From contig JACVXV010000007.1 in assembly GCA_015661205.1 (NCBI GenBank), positions 1 through 42,890 on the forward strand: a DNA stretch of 42,890 nt, read 5' to 3'. The notes under the pieces are model-generated. The model saw nothing but the letters and a program-made list of their open reading frames with translations, did not search any database and was not told where the DNA came from. This DNA is from Candidatus Brocadiaceae bacterium. Its GTDB lineage: Bacteria; Planctomycetota; Brocadiia; Brocadiales; Brocadiaceae. Position numbers and translations under genes: made by a program. This document shows, in pieces, positions 24,156 to 32,373 of this stretch (position 1 is its first letter; each line of letters starts with the position of its first letter).

Positions 24156-26600
24156 TCACACCACCGGAGAAGGCTTGCCGATATAATACCCCTGGGCATA
24201 ATCAATGCCGTATTCCCTGATGATTTCGACCGTCTCCTTATTCTCTACAAATTCTGCAACAGTCTTGATGCCCATGCCCTTTGCCACGTCCACAATAGCC
24301 TTGACGAACAACCGGTCGTGCTTGTTTTCCGTCAGTTTCCTGATAAAAGAGCCATCGATTTTGATGTAATCGACTTCCATTTCTTTCAAATACCTGAAAG
24401 AGGTAAAACCTGCGCCAAAATCATCCAACGAGAAACTGCACCCCATCGCCCTCAATTCCCTGATGAAGTTAACCGCCATGTCCAGGTTGCGGACTGCCGC
24501 CGTCTCCGTTATCTCAAAGATCAGGCGTTTAGGGTCTATTGCATTTCTTGTTATCTCCGTTCTCAAAAACTGGAGAAATTTTTTATCCTCCAGATCGAGA
24601 ATGGAAAGGTTTATGCTGTGGATGAACAACTTGCCGTCTTTGCATAAATTCAACTGGTTTAAGATGACCTTTTTTATAATGATACGGTCAATATCGGTAA
24701 TCAGACCAAACATCTCTGCCGTGTCAATAAACGAGGCGGGATAGACGATATCACCAATTGTGTTGTGCATTCTTGCAAGGGATTCAAAGTGATGTATCCG
24801 GTTTTCCTTCAGGTCCAATATAGGTTGAAACCAGGGTTCGAAGCGTTCTTCCTGGATGGCCTCCTGGATTTTCCCTTTCCACTCCATTCGTGTATGTATC
24901 TTTTCCAGCACGAGGTCTTCGCCGTGGTAGGTGTGTATTCGGTTGCCTCCAAGCTCTTTCGCGTATGAGAGAGAAGCGTCCGCCTTGGTAACCAGTTCTT
25001 TAACCGTACTCCCGTCCTTTGGGAAAAGCACCATGCCTATGCTTGCCGTTAAGTGGCTGGATATCTCCACAAAACGGTACTTTTCCAACATTTTCCTGGT
25101 TTCCTCGGCTACTTCCGTACCGTCATTTTCATTGCAGGCGGGTAGAAAAACAGCAAATTCATTACCCCCCAGGCGTGCAACAAGGGGTTTGTCCGCGTCC
25201 GAATTTGTGCATCGTTTCTCCCTGCTTGAAGAGGTTGAGCTGATGATTTCAGCGATACGTTGCAAGACAATATCTCCGGTGCCGCGTCCGTAGGTGTCGT
25301 TAATGAGCCGGAATCCGTCAATATCGATAAAGAGAAGTACTGCCGTCCGGGTATGGTTTGTCTTATCCATCAACCAGTGGTTCATCTGCCCCATAAAAGA
25401 GGTGCGGTTGCAAAGATTGGTCAATTCATCGTACACCGTGAGGTATTTTACCCGTTCTTCGGCTTTTACCTTCTCTGAGACGTCTTCCTGTATCGCGAGA
25501 AAATGGGTAATCGCCCCGTTTTCATCGCGAATGGGGGTGATTAATCCGTTGCCCCAGTAAAGTTGTCCGTTTTTCTTTTTGTTTTTAAATATGCCGCGCC
25601 AGGTCTTACCACGTTTAATAGTATCCCATAACTCCTCGTATTCTCCATGCGTAGTTTCCCCGGAGGCAAGCATGCTGGGATTCTTGCCAATGGCCTCTTC
25701 CTTGCTGTATCCGGTTACCTCTTCAAACATGGTGTTTACATAATCAATGCGTCCATGTATGTCGGTAATAAGCACCACGTTAATACTGTGTTCGACGGCG
25801 GCGAAAAGTCTCCCAAGCTGTGCGTCCACGCGCTTTCGTTCAGTTATATCGGTTGAAATATTGCAGACGGCAGAGATCGTATCATCCGCGGTATGGTAAA
25901 TAGGGAACTTCAGGGATATATAGGTGTGTGGCCCGTCTTCCTGGTGTATCACCTCTTCGAATTCAATAGGGGCTTTGGTTTCAATGACCTTCAGGTCGTT
26001 CGTGTAAAACGTGTGGGATAATTCATTTATGCCGAGGTCTATATCGGTCTTACCCAGTATATGTTCTCCAGACAAATGGAGATTTTTCTCAAGTTGCCGG
26101 TTTACAAACAGGTAACGGCCATCGACGTCTTTCACGTAGATCATTGCGGTAGTGTTGTCGAGGATTGACTGTAGTTGCAGCGTATTTTCGCGTAATGATT
26201 TTTCCAGTTGCTTACGCTCGGTAACGTTCGAAATCATACCGATAGCATAGCGTTTGCTGTTACTTTCGAAGGTTGCCGTTGCCCTATCGTTTAACCAAAT
26301 CCACCCGCCTTCTTTTCTTTTTACCCGGTAATCAATAGTAAAGCCCTTTGATTCACCCGTCGGGTTAAATAGTGATTTGTGCGCATTCTGCACCTTTTCA
26401 ACGTCATCCGGGTGAATCTTATCATACCAGAGGGCAAAACCTTTTTCATAAAACTCTTCAGGCGTGTGGCCGCAGATATTTGTTACGTTGTTACTGATGA
26501 ATGCAAAATTACCGTCGCAGCCGGATATCCATACCGTGTCTGGTATGTTTTCAGTAATTAACCGATATATTTTTTCACTGTCTATGAGTGGAAATTTCAT
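24156..26600 (-). CDS. PAS-PAS-PAS-GGDEF-EAL c-di-GMP signalling protein with degenerate GGDEF
   Basis: 814 aa, no obvious membrane segment. Three PAS/PAC units occupy about 8-130, 142-256 and 264-378 (each ending in an ERK- or VSEK-type PAC tail). The GGDEF domain (about 385-555) has GGNEF at 478-482, so the third position is Asn, and diguanylate cyclase activity is doubtful. The EAL domain (about 570-814) reads ESL at 606-608 but keeps INLS, FEITET, DDFGAG (726-731), the KIDGSFI lysine, AEFVEN and the final QGYYIG. A c-di-GMP phosphodiesterase regulated by PAS input is therefore the best guess. It starts 8 nt after the hemA stop, so it is probably in the hemA operon. Confidence 0.88.
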   Translation of the reverse strand: MKFPLIDSEKIYRLITENIPDTVWISGCDGNFAFISNNVTNICGHTPEEFYEKGFALWYDKIHPDDVEKVQNAHKSLFNPTGESKGFTIDYRVKRKEGGWIWLNDRATATFESNSKRYAIGMISNVTERKQLEKSLRENTLQLQSILDNTTAMIYVKDVDGRYLFVNRQLEKNLHLSGEHILGKTDIDLGINELSHTFYTNDLKVIETKAPIEFEEVIHQEDGPHTYISLKFPIYHTADDTISAVCNISTDITERKRVDAQLGRLFAAVEHSINVVLITDIHGRIDYVNTMFEEVTGYSKEEAIGKNPSMLASGETTHGEYEELWDTIKRGKTWRGIFKNKKKNGQLYWGNGLITPIRDENGAITHFLAIQEDVSEKVKAEERVKYLTVYDELTNLCNRTSFMGQMNHWLMDKTNHTRTAVLLFIDIDGFRLINDTYGRGTGDIVLQRIAEIISSTSSSREKRCTNSDADKPLVARLGGNEFAVFLPACNENDGTEVAEETRKMLEKYRFVEISSHLTASIGMVLFPKDGSTVKELVTKADASLSYAKELGGNRIHTYHGEDLVLEKIHTRMEWKGKIQEAIQEERFEPWFQPILDLKENRIHHFESLARMHNTIGDIVYPASFIDTAEMFGLITDIDRIIIKKVILNQLNLCKDGKLFIHSINLSILDLEDKKFLQFLRTEITRNAIDPKRLIFEITETAAVRNLDMAVNFIRELRAMGCSFSLDDFGAGFTSFRYLKEMEVDYIKIDGSFIRKLTENKHDRLFVKAIVDVAKGMGIKTVAEFVENKETVEIIREYGIDYAQGYYIGKPSPVV

Positions 26601-26608
26601 TATCGGGA

Positions 26609-27898
26609 TTATTGATGTGGAGGGTTTGAGTGGTGATGGAAAATTCCAAACAACTTTTTAATGGTCTCTACATAACGATATCCACCGCCGTTTTTCGCTT
26701 CCTGTTTTGCCACCTTTGCGGGATGATGGAGGAGTTTGTTAATCGTGCGTTCCATGGTATAGACAACCTGCTCCCAGTCTTCGTTGCCTACCTCTTTTAG
26801 TTTCGGTTTCAAACGGTTTAGCTCTTCCTTGCCGATGTTGTGGAAATGATTGCGTAAATGGGTTATCGCCGGCTCAATCTTCATTTCTTCGAGCCTTGCC
26901 ATGAAGTGTTCCACTTCCTCTTCAATAAGGGAACGGCATTTTTCGATTTCCCGCGTCCGTTCGTCAATGTTTTGAGCAACGACCGATTGCAAATCATCAA
27001 TATTATAAAGGTATACGTTATCGATATTGGCAATTCCCGGCTCTATGTCCCTGGGAACGGCGATATCGATAAGAAACATAGGATTGCCCCTCCGGTGCTT
27101 TATGGCCTCCTTGACCTGATCGACGTGAATTACGTAATGGGGGGCCGAGGTAGAGCTGATAATAATATCCGCTTTTGCAAGATATTCACCAAGAAGCTCG
27201 TATTTGATGGCCTGTCCCTGATACGCGTTGGCCAGTTCCTGGGCGCGTTCAAAGGTGCGGTTTGCAACGACAAAGGTGCGCGCGCCCTCTTCGTAGAGGT
27301 GTTTAATTAAAAGCTCACACATCTCACCCGCGCCTACAACGAGTACCGTTTTGCCCGTAAAATCCTGAAATATCTTCTCGGCAAATTCCACGGCGACCGA
27401 GCTTATGGAGACCTTGCCCTTCCCAAGAGAGGTCTTTGTGTGCACTAGCTTCGCAGCATTAAGCGATTGTTGGAACAACTGGTTTAAAACCTTTCCGGTG
27501 GCCTCTTCGACCGATGCGATGGTATAAGCCTCCTTCACCTGCGAAAGGATTTGCGATTCCCCAAGCACCATGGAATCAAGACTGGCAGCAACGAAGAAGA
27601 GGTGATTTACCGCACGGTCGTCAATATAATGATATAAGTACGTAGATAGATAGTTCATCTCTATCTTGTGGAATTCGGAAAGAAACGCGAGAATGTCTTC
27701 AAACTTGAGCGTGCCTTCCAGTGAAGACACGTACATCTCAACACGGTTACAGGTTGACAAAATAACCGCCTCAGATGATGGGTATTTTTGGAGAAACTGA
27801 GATAGCGCTGCGGGGATATTGTTAGCGTTAAATGCCAATTTCTCCCGTATTTCAACGGGGGCAGATTTATGATTGAGACCAACGACGATAATACTCAT
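26609..27898 (-). CDS. hemA: Glutamyl-tRNA reductase
   Basis: 429 aa. It reduces glutamyl-tRNA(Glu) to glutamate-1-semialdehyde with NADPH, the first committed step of C5 haem synthesis. The N-terminal GLNHKSAPVEIREKLAF and ILSTCNRVEMYV (catalytic Cys) are diagnostic. LVLGESQILSQVKEAY, VLVVGAGEMCELLIKHL (NADPH binding) and FLIDIAVPRDIEPGI follow in order. The frame is open to 27967, but the family start is the ATG at 27898 (MSIIVVGLNHKS). The CcsA/HemX-like gene lies 130 nt upstream on the same strand, a frequent partnership. Confidence 0.95.
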   Translation of the reverse strand: MSIIVVGLNHKSAPVEIREKLAFNANNIPAALSQFLQKYPSSEAVILSTCNRVEMYVSSLEGTLKFEDILAFLSEFHKIEMNYLSTYLYHYIDDRAVNHLFFVAASLDSMVLGESQILSQVKEAYTIASVEEATGKVLNQLFQQSLNAAKLVHTKTSLGKGKVSISSVAVEFAEKIFQDFTGKTVLVVGAGEMCELLIKHLYEEGARTFVVANRTFERAQELANAYQGQAIKYELLGEYLAKADIIISSTSAPHYVIHVDQVKEAIKHRRGNPMFLIDIAVPRDIEPGIANIDNVYLYNIDDLQSVVAQNIDERTREIEKCRSLIEEEVEHFMARLEEMKIEPAITHLRNHFHNIGKEELNRLKPKLKEVGNEDWEQVVYTMERTINKLLHHPAKVAKQEAKNGGGYRYVETIKKLFGIFHHHSNPPHQ

Positions 27899-27970
27899 TT
27901 TACCAGAGATTCCTTGTTTTGTAATGCCAATATGACAATTGAAGCACGGCTGAACTTTTTGTTTCAAAGC

Positions 27971-28013
27971 TCTCGCTTGGGAATGTGCCTGTACCGGAAG
28001 CTCTTGCTTTTCA
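27971..28013. repeat. Inverted, diverged copy of the CGAAGCAGGAGCTTCCGG repeat
   Basis: Read on the minus strand, AAGCAAGAGCTTCCGGTACA continues into GGCACATTCCCAAGCGAG. This matches the units at 4961-5016 and 29494-29547. It lies between the ccsA-like gene and hemA. Confidence 0.7.
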
Positions 28014-28028
28014 TTTCTTAACTTAGCA

Positions 28029-28904
28029 CTACGGCATCCGTTCCTTTAAAACCTCAATATGCGTCGGCTCGTTGGTTTTTTGAAAGGCGTGCTTCGATCC
28101 CATAAAAAAGGTGCCGATAAAGGTAAAAAGCACCAGGCAAAAACCTGCAATAGTCATGCAGGCGACTTTCGTGCCGTGAAAAGAAGCGACCAGCCTCATG
28201 TGTAACAAAGCCGCATAAGTAAGCCACGTGGCCAATCCCAGGATAACCTTGTAGTCCAGATACCACATATCCCCCAGGATGTTTTGAGTCCTCACCCAAA
28301 AAGCGCCGAAAACAAGCCCCAGGGTAAGCAAGGGAAAGCCTAACGAGAGGGTCTTCCACATAAGCTTATCGATCCCTTCAAGTGACGGCAACTTGTTAAA
28401 CAACGCTCCAAATAGTTTAAGCTTCAGTTGCCGCTGTTGGGTCAGATACATAATGCTGAGACTAAACGATATGGTAAAGGCTGCATATCCGACAAAGATG
28501 GGAATGATATGCGCTACGAGCCAAAAATTCTGAAGACTGACGGTGATAATCAGGTTTCCACCGTCAAACGTCATCGCCCAGATAGAAAGGGCGGTGACCA
28601 GCGGCACCAAAAAGGTATCTAAAGACGGCAGCTTGTAAAGATAGTCCAGGTTGATATAAACAAACAACACACACCAGAGAAGCGATATGAACGATTCGTA
28701 GACGTTGGTTATGGGGATGTTGCCTGACTCAAGGCCGAGAAATACCAGAAAACCGCTGTGGACAAAAAACCCCATCATCATCGTCCATTTGGCCACTTTT
28801 TTGTTAAAAAAATGCGGGCATACAATAGACCCTATCGACCAAACGGTAGACGTAAAGTAAAGTACTATGGTAATAATGAATGGAATATGGGATAGTTTGA
28901 ACAT
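28029..28904 (-). CDS. Cytochrome c assembly protein family, CcsA/HemX-like
   Basis: 291 aa with about eight hydrophobic helices. NVYESFISLLWCVLFVYINL, FWLVAHIIPIFVGYAAFTIS and the conserved LGLVFGAFWVR segment match the PF01578-type family. The tryptophan-rich WWD haem motif of true CcsA proteins (WG..W.WD) is reduced to GDMWYLDYK, which is closer to HemX proteins that accompany hemA in other bacteria. The role could be haem handling for cytochrome c maturation, or control of HemA. A TTG start at 28943 is possible, but the ATG at 28904 is preferred. Confidence 0.8.
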   Translation of the reverse strand: MFKLSHIPFIITIVLYFTSTVWSIGSIVCPHFFNKKVAKWTMMMGFFVHSGFLVFLGLESGNIPITNVYESFISLLWCVLFVYINLDYLYKLPSLDTFLVPLVTALSIWAMTFDGGNLIITVSLQNFWLVAHIIPIFVGYAAFTISFSLSIMYLTQQRQLKLKLFGALFNKLPSLEGIDKLMWKTLSLGFPLLTLGLVFGAFWVRTQNILGDMWYLDYKVILGLATWLTYAALLHMRLVASFHGTKVACMTIAGFCLVLFTFIGTFFMGSKHAFQKTNEPTHIEVLKERMP

Positions 28905-29013
28905 AAGTCGCTTTAGTGTAAAAAATAGCAGTTCATTAATCAATTAAATTTTCTAATTTTAGCAAAAGGCACCGTAGATGACAAATCAGGCCGGTTATTA
29001 TGGATTTTTTTCA

Positions 29014-29042
29014 TTGACAAAAACTCCATCGTTAGATAACCT
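29014..29042 (+). promoter_or_regulatory. Possible promoter for the DUF1858 gene
   Basis: TTGACA at 29014-29019 and TAACCT at 29037-29042 are spaced 17 nt apart, about 80 nt before the ATG at 29124, in the divergent gap between the ccsA-like gene and the DUF1858 gene. The -10 box matches only in its key positions. Confidence 0.4.
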
Positions 29043-29123
29043 ACTTCAAAGCATTTTTGGCACGGTTTACGGTTAACAATATATTCTAAACAGTACATCG
29101 CCACGTTTTCGAGAGGGATTAGT

Positions 29124-29354
29124 ATGGCAGACGAGCTAAAGATAACAAAAAAGACCAGTATTGGAGACGTAATCAAGAAGTACCCTGAAACGGAGCCGGT
29201 TATAAAAAAATATTTTGGGGTGGGCTGCTTTACTTGCCCCGGTTCCAAAACGGAGGACATAGCCTTTGGCGCCACGATGCACAACGTTGCCCCGGAAGCC
29301 ATTATCAAGGAACTGAACGAGGTAATTGAAAAGAAAAAGAGTCAACCGGCTTAG
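29124..29354 (+). CDS. DUF1858 domain protein (hybrid-cluster-associated redox disulfide type)
   Basis: 76 aa. ITKKTSIGDVIKKYPETEPV and IKKYFGVGCFTCPGSKTEDI followed by AFGA match the small DUF1858 family, in which two Cys (here CFTC) form a presumed redox disulfide. It is often found beside hybrid-cluster proteins and iron-sulfur enzymes. Here it precedes nfu and a Cys-rich protein on the same strand. GAGGGATT upstream may serve as a ribosome-binding site. The function is probably thiol redox or sulfur/Fe-S related, but is not established. Confidence 0.85.
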   Translation: MADELKITKKTSIGDVIKKYPETEPVIKKYFGVGCFTCPGSKTEDIAFGATMHNVAPEAIIKELNEVIEKKKSQPA

Positions 29355-29723
29355 CCTGCTTGGATGAGGGGGGACAGGGGAATACGTGTTAAGCTAAGCC
29401 TTATTCGCCTCGTTCCCAAGCTCCAGCTTGGGAACGGGATTGCAATAAACGCTCTGCTTTGAGTCAGAAAACGAAATCTTTCGAAAAAATTAACGAAGCA
29501 GGAGCTTCTGGTACAGGCGTATTTCCAAGCTGGTGCTTGGGAACGAGAGAACCCGGATAAGCAGTATAAACCGTGTGCAGGCACTGACAAACAAAGTTTA
29601 CCCGGCCACCAGCAAAACCGCTGTACTTATCCCGCATGGAAAACTGGTCGCTTCTATAAACATTACAAGCGACACGTGTACTTTTACCATTTTTTATGAT
29701 TACTATTTAAAGGAGTATATACG
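29355..29723. repeat. Repeat-filled gap between the DUF1858 gene and nfu
   Basis: 29411-29436 is a CGTTCCCAAGCTCCAGCTTG hairpin ending GGAACG. 29494-29547 is a full CGAAGCAGGAGCTTCTGG unit, in the same orientation as the copy at 4961-5016. The rest, including 29560-29700, shows no gene; a small plus-strand open frame there overlaps the repeats and is rejected. Confidence 0.75.
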
Positions 29724-29942
29724 GTGAGAGAAAGAATCGAAGAAGCATTGAATCATATCAGACCTGCATTACGGGCTGACGGCGGCGATATTGAATTGGT
29801 TGACGTACAAGGCGGCGTGGTGAAAGTACGGCTGAAAGGGGCTTGTGGCTCATGCCCGAGCGCTCTGATGACGCTAAAATACGGCGTAGAGGAGCGTTTG
29901 AAGGAAGAGATACCTGAAGTGGTATCCGTCGAACTTGCATAG
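29724..29942 (+). CDS. NifU C-terminal-domain (Nfu) iron-sulfur cluster carrier
   Basis: 72 aa, consisting only of the Nfu domain. RPALRADGGDIELVDVQGG and VKVRLKGACGSCPSALMTLK include the CxxC pair (CGSC) that binds a bridging [4Fe-4S] cluster at a dimer interface. It should deliver Fe-S clusters to target proteins in the cytoplasm. The start codon is GTG with AAAGGAG 11 nt upstream. It sits between a DUF1858 and a Cys-rich gene; with the cysteine desulfurase-like gene at 36.5 kb it hints at Fe-S biogenesis functions in this segment. Confidence 0.93.
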   Translation: MRERIEEALNHIRPALRADGGDIELVDVQGGVVKVRLKGACGSCPSALMTLKYGVEERLKEEIPEVVSVELA

Positions 29943-30047
29943 GCATTACATTTTGCCTTCCCAGGAAAAAGAGTAAACACTCGATTGTCCAGGAGAAAAC
30001 GGGAAGGGTGATCATAGAACGACACCTTACATAAAAGGAGTTTCCGA

Positions 30048-30722
30048 ATGAGTTTGGTATTAGGACCGATTCACCACTGGATGTATGGCAAGATAAAGAC
30101 CACGATGACACGGGAAGCATCCATTGTTGCCGCTTTTAAGGCAAAATATGGCGCGGATGCGGATAAAATCCTGGATGCGGTGTACAAGAAACATCCAAAG
30201 GCGGATGCAAATCAGCCCCTTGAGAAATTATTGGGCAATAAGGCCATCCACCAGGGAATCCAGGAACTCATTGTAAAGACGGAAACAAGAGAAGCCTCGA
30301 TTATCGCCGCATTTTGCGCAAAATACGACGACGCAGGAAAAGTAGCCGGTGAAGCCGCCCGCAAGCATGGAGTAAGCTGCGGAAAGGAAGCCATCAAGTC
30401 CAAAGGGTTGTCAACCGCGGATTGCAGCGATACTGCCAAGGTGTTTGAGGCTATGGGTGATTACCTTTGTGATGGAATGCCGTGTGACCGGGGAGCAAAC
30501 GTGGTATCTGAGGCGGCGAAAAGAACTGCCTGGGACCATGAAAGTTGCGTACATGAAGCATACTGGAAGAACGCCGGGGCCGATTTCTTAACCATGTGCA
30601 ACATTATCCACGAATGGGTCTCAGGTTTCGGAGAAGGCGTTAACCAGAAGATCGGCTGCAAGCGCGAAAAGGCAATCGCTACAAAAGACAAATCCTGTTT
30701 GAGTGTATTTGAAATCAAGTAA
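30048..30722 (+). CDS. Cys-rich protein of unknown function
   Basis: 224 aa, not recognised with certainty. Two similar segments, MTREASIVAAFKAKYGADAD (about 20-39) and TREASIIAAFCAKYDDAGK (about 79-97), suggest an internal duplication of a helical unit. The second half has spaced Cys (CGKEA, ADCSD, YLCDGMPCDRG, ESCVHEA, TMCNIIHEW, IGCKRE and KSCL), compatible with metal or Fe-S binding. No signal peptide or membrane helix is visible. AAAGGAG lies just before the ATG. It follows nfu by about 105 nt on the same strand and may be co-transcribed. Confidence 0.7.
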   Translation: MSLVLGPIHHWMYGKIKTTMTREASIVAAFKAKYGADADKILDAVYKKHPKADANQPLEKLLGNKAIHQGIQELIVKTETREASIIAAFCAKYDDAGKVAGEAARKHGVSCGKEAIKSKGLSTADCSDTAKVFEAMGDYLCDGMPCDRGANVVSEAAKRTAWDHESCVHEAYWKNAGADFLTMCNIIHEWVSGFGEGVNQKIGCKREKAIATKDKSCLSVFEIK

Positions 30723-31161
30723 TACTTAAATGGAAGAGCCTGGTTTTCGGAAAAACTACTGGAACCACAGATTACACAGATTTCACAGATAAAAACAAAC
30801 ATTTCTACCGGTATTTAAAAAAACCACTGCCCTCCAAATGCCTCACCTGATAGAGTTTTAGAAATACCGGGTTGAAGCAAGGGGGGGGCGACCTACGTAA
30901 CGCAGCAGCGGCGCAACCCAAAAGAGTGTAACCACAAATAGAAACTTTAAAAAAAGAATTATTTACTGAGTAATACTATAAAATAATTTCAAATCCTAAA
31001 ACAATCAGTGGATTTTATTAACCAAAAATCTGTGCAATCTGTGAAACCTGTGGTTCCATTGTTTGTTCCGTTTTGTCTCGTTAACTAATCGTCGAAATCT
31101 GTGGTTCCATATCTTTTCCTATTAAAAATTACCCCTCGGACCCATTCTGGTTAAATTGCCC
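30723..31161. other. Intergenic region rich in CTGTGTAATCTGTGG-family repeats
   Basis: Contains an inverted copy (30763-30791, ACCACAGATTACACAGATTT) and two direct copies (31026-31055 and 31094-31108). The outer pair could form a very long hairpin enclosing about 230 nt. No ORF in this stretch looks real. Confidence 0.7.
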
Positions 31162-32187
31162 ATGTTAGACCGCTATGCGCGACAGGCGTTGTTTTCCGGT
31201 ATTGGAAGCAAGGGGCAAGCGGCCATTATGGAAAAGACGGTTGCCATCGTCGGCTGCGGCGCCTTGGGCTGTACTTCGGCAAACCTGCTTGTCCGTAGCG
31301 GCGTCAAACGCCTGCGCATCATCGACCGTGACTACATCGAAGAAAGCAATCTGCAACGCCAATTGTTGTTTGACGAAGAGGACATAACCAAAAACCTTCC
31401 CAAGGCCGTTGCCGCCCAAAGAAAACTGCAAAAAATCAATTCCCACGTTGTTATCGACGCAACCGTCGCCGACCTGAACCCATCAAACATTGAAACCCTC
31501 CTGGAAGACGTGCATCTCATCATCGACGGCGTTGACAATTTCGAGACACGATTCCTCATCAACGACTATAGCGTAAAGCAGGGCATCCCGTGGATATACG
31601 GCGCCTGCGTGGGAAGCAGGGGGGTGACCATGAACGTCGTTCCGCAAAGGACTCCGTGCCTCCGCTGCGTCCTGGAAAACCTCCCACCCGTCGGCACAAC
31701 AGAGACGTGTGACACCGAAGGTATCATCGCCCCCATTGCTAATCTCATCGCCTCCCTTCAGATAGCAGAGGCCTTAAAAATCTTAACAAACAACCTCGAT
31801 GCCCTGAATACCGGCCTCTTAACGGTAGACCTCTGGCAAAATAAAATGACACGTATGGACGTTAAAGGTTTAAGTGGAAATACCGATTGCATCACATGTA
31901 AACGGCGCACTTACGAATTCCTTTCAAGAGACAAAACCTCCCTTTCAACCATCTTGTGCGGGAGAGGCTCCGTGCAAATATTACACCCGAACGGCGCAAA
32001 ACTCGACCTCGCAAACCTGGCAGAACGGCTGAAAAGGGTAGGGGGGGTTACTCACAATAGCTTTCTATTAAGACTCAAGCTGGAAAAATACGAACTAGCC
32101 GTTTTCCCAGACGGCCGGTCAATCATCTCAGGCACCAATGACCCTGTTGTAGCGAAGGGGCTTTACGCAAAATATATAGGGATGTAA
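31162..32187 (+). CDS. ThiF/MoeB/HesA-family E1-like adenylyltransferase
   Basis: 341 aa. LDRYARQALFSGIGSKGQAA leads to the nucleotide-binding VAIVGCGALGCTSANLLVR, RLRIIDRDYIEESNLQRQLL holds the metal/ATP Asp and Arg residues, and ETCDTEGIIAPI contains the likely catalytic Cys. The zinc site is CLRC (about residue 170) with CITC (about 242). The C-terminal 70 residues form an extra small domain common in HesA/MoeB-like proteins of anaerobes. It should adenylate the C-terminus of a ubiquitin-like sulfur carrier for molybdopterin, thiamine or thiolated products. No such carrier gene is adjacent. A TTG start at 31156 is also possible. Confidence 0.88.
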   Translation: MLDRYARQALFSGIGSKGQAAIMEKTVAIVGCGALGCTSANLLVRSGVKRLRIIDRDYIEESNLQRQLLFDEEDITKNLPKAVAAQRKLQKINSHVVIDATVADLNPSNIETLLEDVHLIIDGVDNFETRFLINDYSVKQGIPWIYGACVGSRGVTMNVVPQRTPCLRCVLENLPPVGTTETCDTEGIIAPIANLIASLQIAEALKILTNNLDALNTGLLTVDLWQNKMTRMDVKGLSGNTDCITCKRRTYEFLSRDKTSLSTILCGRGSVQILHPNGAKLDLANLAERLKRVGGVTHNSFLLRLKLEKYELAVFPDGRSIISGTNDPVVAKGLYAKYIGM

Positions 32188-32373
32188 TATTCAGGTTTTG
32201 AGTTTCTAGCCGACCTTTCCAGGACAAGAAGTTTGCAAGGTTTGGGAATGCACCCAAGTACAACCTGTTTTGCCGGAAACATTGCGTTTCAAAAACAAAA
32301 TCGTCCTCATTAGAACTTGTATTATCATAAATCATACTTGACTATAATCACAAATAATAATAACATATACATT

